Source: a virus
IMG/VR virus record: IMGVR_UViG_3300023178_000247
Location: 1-25,310 of that record
Strand: one strand, 5' to 3'
DNA length: 25,310 bases
Positions within the stretch are counted from its first letter, which is position 1. Each line of letters starts with the position of its first letter. The position numbers and the translations under genes are program-made. Of this stretch, positions 1 through 6,109 are shown in pieces. The notes beneath the pieces are model-generated. The model worked only from the letters and a program-made list of their open reading frames with translations. It did no database searches and had not been told where the DNA came from.

Positions 1-443
1 CTGTGCATTATTTAGGAAATGCTTTCCCACACAACTATGCAGATGCTTGGGATGATGACCGTGGTATGATGATATTGGATCGTGAGAACGATGCAGAACC
101 AGAGTATATCAACTGGCCAGAGTGTCCTAAGTATAGAACTATCGGATTGAAACAACTATTAGAAGATACAGACAATATTATAAAGCCAAAAATGTATCTG
201 CGTGTGACAATTGATGTTCCTATCTCATTTGAAGAAGCAACTTTTATTAAAGAAACATTTGTGAATCAATATAAGTGTAGAGAAATATCACTTATTCCAC
301 AAAAACAAATGGAAGAAATTACAACAGACGTTGATATTCAACAGTTTGAAAGTGTAGATCAAATTGTAAGTGGAGAAATATCAGCAATAGATTCGGAACA
401 ATTCAACAAAAAGATGTTATTAGACATCTACAACGAGCTATAA
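1..443 (+). CDS. 47: gp47-like recombination nuclease subunit (SbcD/Mre11 family), C-terminal part
   Basis: The 5' end lies outside the window; the open frame is entered at base 3 and gives 147 codons including the stop. It resembles the C-terminal part of T4 gp47, the Mre11/SbcD-type nuclease subunit that works with gp46 in recombination-dependent replication and host DNA degradation. The visible stretch begins with YLGNAFPHNYADAWDDDRGM, which fits the end of the phosphoesterase domain, followed by a capping region rich in acidic residues. The metal-binding motifs would lie upstream and cannot be checked. The stop codon overlaps the first base of the next gene (TAATG at 441-445), so the two subunits are probably translationally coupled. 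The identification rests on this fragment plus the adjacent, unmistakable gp46. Confidence 0.85.
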   Translation, partial: VHYLGNAFPHNYADAWDDDRGMMILDRENDAEPEYINWPECPKYRTIGLKQLLEDTDNIIKPKMYLRVTIDVPISFEEATFIKETFVNQYKCREISLIPQKQMEEITTDVDIQQFESVDQIVSGEISAIDSEQFNKKMLLDIYNEL

Positions 444-2215
444 TGATAAAAATTAAAGATTTAACAGTAAAAAACTTTATGAGCGTGGGTAATCAAACTC
501 AGGCTGTAGATTTCAACAAGGAACAACTAACACTTGTGCTTGGAGAGAATCTTGATCAAGGCGGCGATGACGCAGGATCGAGAAATGGTACGGGCAAAAC
601 CACAATCATAAACGCCCTCAGTTATGCTCTGTATGGAGTTGCCCTTACCAACATTAAAAGAAACAATCTGATTAACAAGACTAACGGCAAAGGAATGTTA
701 GTCACACTCCATTTTGAAAAAGATGGTATAGATTATCGTATTGAAAGAGGACGTTCTCCTAATGTTTTGAAGTTTTATGTTAATGACCAAGAACAAGACA
801 TGGATGATCTTAGCCAAGGTGATAGTAGAAAGACCCAAGAATCTATACGTGATTTGCTAAACATGAGTCACGACATGTTTAAGCATGTTGTAGCACTAAA
901 CACCTATTCTGAACCATTCTTGAGTATGAAGCAGAATGATCAACGTGCTATTATTGAGCAACTGTTAGGTATTACTATACTATCTGAAAAAGCAGAAACA
1001 CTTAAAGAACAGATGCGTCTTACTCGTGAAGCAATAACAGAAGAAAATGCAAAAATACAAGGTATACAAAATGCAAACGAAAAAATTCAGGACACTATTG
1101 AAAGTCTACGCAATACGCAACGAGCTTGGTTAAGCAAGCAACAACAAGATGTAGACAGACTACAGAAAAATATTGACGAATTAGAGCATTTAGACATTGA
1201 TGAAGAGCTTGAAAAGCATGAAAAATTACAAAGTTGGACAGAACTAAACAATGCAATTACGGCTCTTAATAAAGAAAAAAGCACACTTGACTCAGCACTG
1301 CTACGTGCTACTAAGTCAGTAGAAAAAGCAGAAAAAGACATCGCAAATTTAGAAGATGCTACCTGTTATACCTGCGGACAAGCACTGCATGATGATAAAA
1401 AAGCAGAACTTGAAGAAAGAAAAGCAAAAGAACTTGCAGATGCGCAGGCATACTATAAAGAAGTTGCAGACAAACTTAAAGATGTTGTAGATGGTCTTGA
1501 AGAAATAGGTGACATAAACGGACGTCCTGACACATTTTATGAAACTGCCAAAGAAGCATATGAACATCGCAACAATGTTGACAGTTTGAAGCAGAGTTTA
1601 GAAAACAAACGTGCTGAACAAGATCCATATGATGCACAGATCAAAGAATTACAACAAACTGCTATTCAAGAAATAGACTGGACACCTGTAAACGATCTCA
1701 ATGATTTTAAAGAGCATCAAGAATTTCTCTACAAACTGCTAACAAACAAAGATTCATTTATTCGTAAAAAGATTATTGAACAGAATTTAGCATATTTAAA
1801 CAATCGTCTTACATATTATATTGTAAAACTTGGACTGCCACATCAAGTGGTGTTCCAAAATGATCTTGCTGTTGAAATTACACAGTTAGGTCAAGACTTG
1901 GACTTTGATAACTTGTCAAGAGGTGAGCGCAATAGACTAATACTAGGACTAAGTTTTGCATTCCGAGATGTTTGGGAAAGTTTGTATCAAAATATTAACT
2001 TACTATTCATTGACGAATTAATTGATTCAGGTATGGACACAGCAGGCGTTGAAAATTCGCTGAGCATACTTAAGAAAATGGGCAGAGAACGACACAAAAA
2101 TGTATTCTTGATTTCACACAAGGATGAACTTGTAGGCCGCGTTAATCATGTGCTCAAGGTTGTAAAAGAAAACGGTTATACAAGTTATGCAAACGACATT
2201 GAAATTGTCGAGTAA
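443..2215 (+). CDS. 46: gp46-like recombination ATPase subunit (SbcC/Rad50 family)
   Basis: The 590-residue product is a full-length SMC-type ATPase, the partner of gp47. It has a Walker A motif, GSRNGTGKTT, at about residues 45-54. A long charged coiled coil spans about residues 175-420 and is interrupted by a zinc hook, CYTC, at 308-311. The ABC signature LSRGERNR lies near 491-498 and Walker B, LLFIDE, near 520-525. In T4 the gp46/gp47 complex resects DNA ends and is needed for recombination-driven replication; the same role is inferred here. The ATG at 443 overlaps the gp47 stop by one base. The length is close to T4 gp46 (560 residues). All ATPase motifs look intact, so the gene is probably functional. 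Confidence 0.96.
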   Translation: MIKIKDLTVKNFMSVGNQTQAVDFNKEQLTLVLGENLDQGGDDAGSRNGTGKTTIINALSYALYGVALTNIKRNNLINKTNGKGMLVTLHFEKDGIDYRIERGRSPNVLKFYVNDQEQDMDDLSQGDSRKTQESIRDLLNMSHDMFKHVVALNTYSEPFLSMKQNDQRAIIEQLLGITILSEKAETLKEQMRLTREAITEENAKIQGIQNANEKIQDTIESLRNTQRAWLSKQQQDVDRLQKNIDELEHLDIDEELEKHEKLQSWTELNNAITALNKEKSTLDSALLRATKSVEKAEKDIANLEDATCYTCGQALHDDKKAELEERKAKELADAQAYYKEVADKLKDVVDGLEEIGDINGRPDTFYETAKEAYEHRNNVDSLKQSLENKRAEQDPYDAQIKELQQTAIQEIDWTPVNDLNDFKEHQEFLYKLLTNKDSFIRKKIIEQNLAYLNNRLTYYIVKLGLPHQVVFQNDLAVEITQLGQDLDFDNLSRGERNRLILGLSFAFRDVWESLYQNINLLFIDELIDSGMDTAGVENSLSILKKMGRERHKNVFLISHKDELVGRVNHVLKVVKENGYTSYANDIEIVE

Positions 2216-2223
2216 GGAAAAAA

Positions 2224-2502
2224 GTGATTGATTTTATAATTTTTGGAATAATAGACAACGCAGTAATGATACTAGGTGCTATGACTGGCCTTAGTGTTGA
2301 AAAATATCTGCCTAAGCCGTTTCAACAAGGTATAGGAACTGTTATAGGTGCTGGTATAGGAAACGCTGTAAGCGATTTTATGGGCGGAGCAGGTACTGCT
2401 AGTTGGGATCTTGCATTTGGTACAGCATTTGGTTGTATTATTGGACTAGTGTTTATTCCAATTTTTCAAATGGCTAAAAAACTATACAATGGCAGAAATT
2501 AA
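2224..2502 (+). CDS. small conserved-looking membrane protein
   Basis: This encodes 92 residues starting at GTG, with AGGA at 2215-2218 as ribosome-binding site. It has two strongly hydrophobic segments: one near the N-terminus (FIIFGIIDNAVMILGAMTGL) and one near residues 62-82 (GTAFGCIIGLVFIPIF). A glycine-rich stretch (IGTVIGAGIGNAVSDFMGG) lies between them. The pattern suggests a two-helix inner-membrane protein. I recall similar small proteins next to gp46 in marine T4-like phages, but the function is unknown. It overlaps the next gene by 14 bases, so the two are probably coupled. A holin-like role cannot be excluded, but nothing specific supports it. Confidence 0.7.
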   Translation: MIDFIIFGIIDNAVMILGAMTGLSVEKYLPKPFQQGIGTVIGAGIGNAVSDFMGGAGTASWDLAFGTAFGCIIGLVFIPIFQMAKKLYNGRN

Positions 2503-2698
2503 AGACGACATACATGACCAATTGACCAAGGCATACATGGAGTACTTCAAAGAAAATGAAAAATTTGAAGCACGAAACAGTGTGCGTACACATGCAGCCG
2601 CTCGTAGATGGTTGCGTGAGATACGCAGATTGGCAAAATTACGCAGTATAGAAATACACGAAAAGCACAAAACCAAAAAAGACCAAGGCACTGAATAG
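2489..2698 (+). CDS. small basic conserved-looking protein
   Basis: This encodes 69 residues, starting at ATG inside the end of the preceding gene. It is predicted to be mostly helical. The N-terminal half (IHDQLTKAYMEYFKENEKFE) is mixed charge and the C-terminal half is very basic (RTHAAARRWLREIRRLAKLR, then KHKTKKD). Similar short proteins occur in T4-like cyanophages downstream of gp46, from memory and without a known role. The basic tail would allow nucleic-acid binding, but that is only an inference. An open frame of 69 codons on the opposite strand over the same bases has no plausible context and was not called. Confidence 0.7.
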   Translation: MAEIKDDIHDQLTKAYMEYFKENEKFEARNSVRTHAAARRWLREIRRLAKLRSIEIHEKHKTKKDQGTE

Positions 2699-2716
2699 GC
2701 ACGGGTAAGTATCCAT

Positions 2717-3151
2717 ATGCAATGGACTTATCAAGGAAAACAAGTTGAAGAAATTCCGCAAGGAGTTGAAGGCTTTGTTTACTTGATAACCAATACTACC
2801 AATAATCGCAAATACATAGGCAAAAAACTAGCCAAATTCAAAACTACCAAGCCACCACTCAAAGGCAAGAAAAACAAAAGACGCGGAACTAAAGAATCAG
2901 ACTGGAGAGACTATTGGGGATCTTCAGATCATTTGATAGCAGACGTCAAGCGATTAGGCCCAGACAAGTTTACTAGAGAAATACTTCACTATTGTCCCAG
3001 CAGAGGCGTACTAAGCTATTTAGAGGCAAAGGAACAATTCGACCGAAGAGTTTTAGAGACAGATGAGTATTACAACGGAATTATTAATGTGCGGGTCGGA
3101 AGTTCCAAAGTATTAAAAGAATATTTACAGGCAAACAAGAACACTGTTTGA
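2717..3151 (+). CDS. GIY-YIG-type endonuclease, small
   Basis: The 144-residue product has a variant GIY-YIG core: GFVYLITN near residues 19-26, then NNRKYIGKK near 30-38. A WRDYWGSS segment follows near residues 63-70, and a glutamate in YLEAKEQFDRR near residues 101-111 matches the usual metal-binding Glu. Such domains make single- or double-strand DNA cuts. In T4-like phages they occur as free-standing homing enzymes (Seg family) and as small nucleases without a separate DNA-binding domain. This protein is at the short end, with no obvious extra binding domain. The start ATG at 2717 has only a weak ribosome-binding site. The stop touches a hairpin and a GC-rich, apparently structured RNA region, which could be linked to its function or target. 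Confidence 0.8.
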   Translation: MQWTYQGKQVEEIPQGVEGFVYLITNTTNNRKYIGKKLAKFKTTKPPLKGKKNKRRGTKESDWRDYWGSSDHLIADVKRLGPDKFTREILHYCPSRGVLSYLEAKEQFDRRVLETDEYYNGIINVRVGSSKVLKEYLQANKNTV

Positions 3152-3167
3152 TCGAGGTTGCTCGATC
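3150..3167 (+). terminator. stop-codon-overlapping hairpin
   Basis: A perfect 7-bp hairpin, GATCGAG-GTTG-CTCGATC, begins in the stop codon of the nuclease gene. There is no T-run after it (CTCCAAG follows). It is therefore either a weak or RNA-processing terminator, or the first helix of the structured RNA that follows. Confidence 0.4.
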
Positions 3168-3480
3168 CTCCAAGATTCTGCGTGAAAGATCGCCGATGGG
3201 TGTGGAGAAGTTCAACAGGCTGTATGCTACAAAAACTCCTTGCAAAGGAACGAAGCGGGAGGTAGCGAAGCGATCCGCAGCGCGGTAAAACGGTTGCGCA
3301 GATTTTCTTCGTGATGTCGACGTAGGTTGGGAAAGGTCAGAGCCCAGTAGCAGAGTCAAACACCTACTTCCGGTCTCGGCTGTGACGAACTCACATGAAG
3401 TTTTCGAGATGATGGAACCGCTGTGTAGGTTCCGTCTGACTGAAACAATCTACATGAAGCATTAGTGCTTCGCACTTAAT
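3168..3480 (+). ncRNA. candidate large structured RNA, family not recognised
   Basis: No convincing gene lies here and base composition is clearly GC-richer than the flanks. Many complementary segments nest without conflict. In the first domain 3177-3184 pairs with 3295-3302 and encloses 3188-3193/3270-3275, then 3226-3230/3262-3266, then hairpin 3237-3241/3245-3249; a side hairpin is 3275-3278/3282-3285. The second domain is 3322-3327/3362-3367 enclosing 3328-3331/3343-3346. The third is 3374-3378/3405-3409 enclosing 3381-3385/3391-3395. Hairpins 3414-3419/3428-3433 and 3464-3468/3472-3476 follow. Two G-U pairs (3183-3296, 3184-3295) would be A-C mismatches on the other strand, favouring + strand transcription. 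I saw no tRNA, tmRNA, RNase P or group I intron signature. Pairings were found by eye. Confidence 0.6.
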
Positions 3481-3496
3481 CATATCAAATAATAAA

Positions 3497-3545
3497 GTGT
3501 TGAGCGCAAGCGAAACACAAATGAGCTTTAGCTCATTTCTTATTA
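3497..3545 (+). terminator. double hairpin, probable terminator, possibly bidirectional
   Basis: Two hairpins stand side by side. The first is GTGTT (3497-3501) with AACAC (3514-3518), capped by GC-GCAA-GC with flanking GA/GA. The second is a perfect 8-bp stem AAATGAGC (3519-3526) with GCTCATTT (3531-3538) and loop TTTA, followed by T-rich CTTATTAT. It would end rightward transcripts from the nuclease/structured RNA. Because the A-rich and T-rich flanks are symmetric, it could also end the leftward transcript of the 3622-3858 gene. Confidence 0.6.
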
Positions 3546-3621
3546 TCTATATACAACATCCATACTAACACTAGGGTTAACAAAACAAAATAAACTATTG
3601 GCTCGCACATCTGATCACTAT

Positions 3622-3858
3622 TTAGTGCAAATCTGGATCTCTTCCAAAGCCTGGTTTAACTGTAGAATGTTGTGTTTCTATTATTTCGTACTCTGCATGT
3701 GGGTTTTGTAATTGCAACATCTGTAAGGTCTCGTTGGCTTGACTTACATCAAGCAGTTTGTCAACAACAACTTCACGTGTTCTTGCATCAATGATATGCC
3801 AATGAGTATACATATTATATGTGTCCTGCCCAATGACTACAATCATCATGTGGATCAT
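3622..3858 (-). CDS. small hypothetical protein (minus strand)
   Basis: The frame holds 78 codons from the ATG at 3858, but the likely start is debatable. No ribosome-binding site precedes 3858. The internal ATG at 3813 (MYTHWHIIDARTREVV, 63 residues) has AGGA about nine bases upstream. The sequence THWHIIDARTREVVVDKLLD and the rest (QANETLQMLQLQNPHAEYEI) look like a compact alpha/beta protein of ordinary composition; I do not recognise a family. It lies between two head-on regions and ends towards the terminator-like hairpins at 3497-3545. A candidate late-type promoter (AGTAAATA on the minus strand, 3889-3882) lies upstream. Confidence 0.55.
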   Translation of the reverse strand: MIHMMIVVIGQDTYNMYTHWHIIDARTREVVVDKLLDVSQANETLQMLQLQNPHAEYEIIETQHSTVKPGFGRDPDLH

Positions 3859-3881
3859 CTATTTCACTATCCATAGTAGAT

Positions 3882-3889
3882 TATTTACT
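3882..3889 (-). promoter_or_regulatory. possible late promoter for the small minus-strand gene
   Basis: Read on the minus strand the site is AGTAAATA followed by AT. It matches the ATAAATA core of the other candidate late promoters except for one base, and lies 23 bases before the first possible start. It stands back-to-back with the + strand site at 3904. Confidence 0.35.
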
Positions 3890-3903
3890 ATCTTTGTCAC
3901 TGT

Positions 3904-3913
3904 GATAAATAAT
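3904..3913 (+). promoter_or_regulatory. T4-type late promoter
   Basis: GATAAATAAT resembles the T4 late promoter element TATAAATA recognised by the phage sigma factor gp55. It lies 26 bases upstream of the ATG at 3939, a fitting distance for a short leader. The same core occurs ahead of several other structural genes in this window. Confidence 0.6.
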
Positions 3914-3938
3914 ATTACTTAATGATTGGACTGTATCA

Positions 3939-5003
3939 ATGAAAGTATATCAAATAACCGAAGCTAATCCTATCCAGTTAGATTTGCCTTTGCCTGGCGG
4001 CTCTGGCAAAGCCCCTCAGGTTTCTATTAAAAAAGTCGGCAATCTTTTCAACATATTTCATCCTGATGGCACAGTTATCGGAACAGTGAACAATAGAGCT
4101 GAAGCAGCATTTGCTAAAACAAAACTAAATTATGCAGTAAACAAACATGGCATAGACTCCAAACAGTTTAATAGTGCAATCAAGCAACTAAGCGGGTTTG
4201 GAAGTCCTATTGGTATGAAAACAGGAGAACCTAAAGGAAAAATAGGTAAGGCTAAAGGAAAAATAGGTAAAGTGCTAGACAAAATTCCAGGCGGCAGCAA
4301 AGTAGCAGGTATAGGATCTAAAATGCTAGCCATTGCGGCAAGAACAATAGTAGGAAAAATAGTTTTTACAATACTTGCAGTTGACGATATTCTTGATGAC
4401 GCTGATGGTTGGGCTAATGCATATATGGCAAATGGCTGTAAAGTAAACAAACAAACTGATGCATACGAAGTAAAAATCAAAGACACTATTACTGAAAATA
4501 TATTATTTTATGCAACCGGTGTGGTTGGTGCGGCCACCGGTGTAATTGGTAGATTAGCTATGCTTTTAGCACTTTTACCTATAGCAGGTTGGATAGCAAC
4601 TGCCCTAGCTTGGGTAGGATCAGCAGTGTTAGCAAGTATAGTAGCAAAACTACTGTCAAAAACATCTGTTGCAGAATGGATAGCTGACAAGTTCATAGGC
4701 ACTATGTTTGGTCCTGAAACACTAAAAATGATTAGTTTTCCTGAATGTCCAAACGAAAGCCTGCAAGAAGATTGGGAAAGAGGAATACTTGAAGACATTG
4801 CACAACTACAAGAAAAAAGAACAGCTACTTCCAATGCTCTTGCTAAAAAAGCAGCCGCAGAAATTAAAGATACATTCCTATCAGATCCAGAACTAATGAA
4901 AGTGTTAAAAGCCACTAAGAAAGCTGTAGACGCTGGAGAAATTGATAAACTTCCTAAGGGTGGTAAACAAGCTGCCCAAGCAATTAAAGCAAAGGCATCT
5001 TAG
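3939..5003 (+). CDS. putative internal (capsid-packaged, injected) protein with membrane helices
   Basis: The 354-residue product has no family I recognise. It begins MKVYQITEANP, closely parallel to the T4 internal-protein leader (MKTYQEFIAE|A in IPIII), with the gp21 cleavage consensus (I/L)-x-E at ITE|A, residues 6-9. That suggests a head-packaged protein trimmed by the prohead protease and ejected with DNA. Residues 97-112 hold a basic seven-residue tandem repeat (PKGKIGKAKGKIGK). Hydrophobic, glycine/alanine-rich segments lie at about 126-148 and 187-238 and could form membrane helices. The C-terminus is charged and helical. A late promoter lies at 3904; the ribosome-binding site is weak. 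Its last 20 bases overlap the end of the opposing gp51-like gene. A structural membrane-interacting tail protein is the alternative. Confidence 0.8.
   Translation: MKVYQITEANPIQLDLPLPGGSGKAPQVSIKKVGNLFNIFHPDGTVIGTVNNRAEAAFAKTKLNYAVNKHGIDSKQFNSAIKQLSGFGSPIGMKTGEPKGKIGKAKGKIGKVLDKIPGGSKVAGIGSKMLAIAARTIVGKIVFTILAVDDILDDADGWANAYMANGCKVNKQTDAYEVKIKDTITENILFYATGVVGAATGVIGRLAMLLALLPIAGWIATALAWVGSAVLASIVAKLLSKTSVAEWIADKFIGTMFGPETLKMISFPECPNESLQEDWERGILEDIAQLQEKRTATSNALAKKAAAEIKDTFLSDPELMKVLKATKKAVDAGEIDKLPKGGKQAAQAIKAKAS
4231..4270 (+). repeat. 21-nt period tandem repeat inside the internal-protein gene
   Basis: The 19-base unit CTAAAGGAAAAATAGGTAA occurs at 4231-4249 and 4252-4270. It encodes two copies of a basic seven-residue unit, KGKIGKA / KGKIGKV. 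The copies are identical at DNA level, suggesting a recent duplication. Confidence 0.85.
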
Positions 5004-5268
5004 TATCTTTAACTACATCAATATTTTCTTTGATAATTCTATTTAGAATTTCTTTGTCATCGTTAGTAATAGTATACATTAAATCATTGTATGAAAAACT
5101 ACCACGCATGTACCAGCCTATTTTATAAGCATCGTATTTGATTTGTTTGATTTCGTTTTCTAGAGTTTTGTCTAGCTCAATAATTTCAGATTCCTCGAGC
5201 GACTGGATCCTTGACCGAAAAAACTTGAAAAGTCCACATTGATTTTGCTCTTGTATTCGTGGGCGCAT
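4984..5268 (-). CDS. 51: gp51-like baseplate hub assembly protein; possible frameshift partner of gp26
   Basis: The frame reads leftward and ends in ...VVKDTKMPLL. Its recognisable part is AYKIGWYMRGSFSYNDLM followed by a helical tail (DKEILNRIIKENIDVVKDTK), which I associate with small gp51-type proteins after gp26 in marine T4-like phages; in T4 gp51 acts in baseplate hub assembly. The chosen ATG at 5268 has GGGGA just upstream; a GTG at 5283 is the alternative. Both starts lie far inside gp26 (97-base overlap for 5268), and the residues encoded in the overlap look poorly gene-like. A perfect slippery site T TTT TTC at 5223-5217 would move gp26 ribosomes into exactly this frame. It is much shorter than T4 gp51 (249 residues). 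The end overlaps the convergent 3939-5003 gene by 20 bases. Confidence 0.65.
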   Translation of the reverse strand: MRPRIQEQNQCGLFKFFRSRIQSLEESEIIELDKTLENEIKQIKYDAYKIGWYMRGSFSYNDLMYTITNDDKEILNRIIKENIDVVKDTKMPLL

Positions 5269-6041
5269 TCTTCCCCGCCACACTGTAAATCAAATGACGG
5301 TAAAGTCCATCCATCTGAAATTTCTTTAATTTTTGCTTGTAGTTCTTTATAAAACACTGCATCATTATTGGCTATAAAATCTAATATCGCAGATCTATCA
5401 GCTTCGCTGTCTGTTCCGTCTGTGATACTATCAATATATGATACAGCTAGTCTTAGTGTGACATTTGTCATTTTTGTCAGCACTTCTTGAAGCATTTTGT
5501 CTTTTTCTTCCTGCTTCATATCACTACTGTTGATCTGCATGACTTGTCTTTCAAGCATGTATTGTTCTTTTTGAAATTCTGTAGTAGTTTTATATTTGAT
5601 AGGAGCAATTTTTACAGTTAATTCTCCCATTTCTATTTGTCCTGTAATTTTATGATCGGAAAAACTTTCAAGCAGTTTGCCAAGACTTACTGTACTTTGA
5701 TTGGTTTCGTTGCATTTTGGACAATTTGTTTCTATAGGTAGATCATCACCGTAGGTTGCTATTCGTAATGCTAACAAGATATAGTCCATATCATATCCAA
5801 CTAGTGCCCACGGATTTAAAATTGCAGGTATGCAACTTTGAATTACTCTTACTGTTGCTTCACCTGAAAATAAAGCATCGGGTGTTTTTAATATTATTTC
5901 ATCCATAGCAGTCATACCATAGACAGCTAAGTTTGTGGCTTGCATATCTTGTAGGACTGTATTGTCATAAAACTGACCGCCACTTGGTAAATCAATAAAG
6001 ATTTTCGGCTGTCTTTTGTGTTTTTCTAATAATTTTGACAT
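5172..6041 (-). CDS. 26: gp26-like baseplate hub assembly protein
   Basis: The 289-residue product starts at the ATG at 6041, which has AGGA seven bases upstream; the further upstream in-frame ATG at 6071 lies at the promoter and has no such site. The N-terminus has FIDLPSGGQFYD (residues 15-26) followed by AVYGMTAMDEIILKTPDALF (39-58), the pattern I know from gp26 homologues of marine T4-like phages. A cysteine pair CPKC (107-110) and a later CGGEEC (254-259) could form a zinc site. T4 gp26 is needed to assemble the central baseplate hub and is shorter (208 residues). The last ~97 bases overlap the gp51-like frame, with a slippery heptamer at codons 274-275. It is transcribed against the tape-measure gene from a facing promoter. 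Confidence 0.8.
   Translation of the reverse strand: MSKLLEKHKRQPKIFIDLPSGGQFYDNTVLQDMQATNLAVYGMTAMDEIILKTPDALFSGEATVRVIQSCIPAILNPWALVGYDMDYILLALRIATYGDDLPIETNCPKCNETNQSTVSLGKLLESFSDHKITGQIEMGELTVKIAPIKYKTTTEFQKEQYMLERQVMQINSSDMKQEEKDKMLQEVLTKMTNVTLRLAVSYIDSITDGTDSEADRSAILDFIANNDAVFYKELQAKIKEISDGWTLPSFDLQCGGEECAHEYKSKINVDFSSFFGQGSSRSRNLKLLS
5217..5223 (-). promoter_or_regulatory. candidate -1 ribosomal frameshift site (T TTT TTC)
   Basis: On the minus strand gp26 is read as AGT TTT TTC GGT, which presents the canonical X XXY YYZ heptamer in frame. Slippage by -1 enters the gp51-like frame (TTT TTT CGG) and would give a fusion of about 350 residues. Only a weak interrupted downstream stem (AGTCGCTC with GAGCTAGAC) is visible. 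Confidence 0.5.
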
Positions 6042-6052
6042 CTTAATCCTTG

Positions 6053-6060
6053 CATAAATA
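6053..6060 (+). promoter_or_regulatory. late promoter for the tape-measure-like gene
   Basis: CATAAATA followed by GT matches the late element and lies about 50 bases before the ATG at 6110. It faces a minus-strand copy at 6079-6072, so the two polymerase footprints must overlap. Confidence 0.55.
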
Positions 6061-6071
6061 GTTATATACAA

Positions 6072-6079
6072 TATTTATG
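6072..6079 (-). promoter_or_regulatory. late promoter for gp26/gp51
   Basis: On the minus strand the sequence is CATAAATATT, lying 31 bases before the gp26 ATG at 6041. Its predicted start point is within a few bases of that of the opposing + strand promoter. Confidence 0.55.
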
Positions 6080-6109
6080 ACCGCAAAAAACACGGTTTAA
6101 GGAATCTGA

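Noticed and set aside
3084-3359. 91-codon minus-strand open frame over the GC-rich region after the nuclease gene
   Set aside because: It overlaps the nuclease gene end, has no ribosome-binding site, an unconvincing composition, and covers exactly the segment that folds as nested helices with + strand G-U pairs.
3150-3480. tRNA, tmRNA, RNase P RNA or group I intron
   Set aside because: No cloverleaf with T-loop, no tmRNA ends, no RNase P core (GAGGAAAGTC type) and no group I core sequences were seen; there are also no split exons around it.
4130-4915. Two hydrophobic minus-strand frames (118 and 135 codons) inside the internal-protein gene
   Set aside because: Antisense shadows of the Ala/Gly/Lys-rich coding strand, without start signals; the + strand frame has a late promoter and a recognisable leader.
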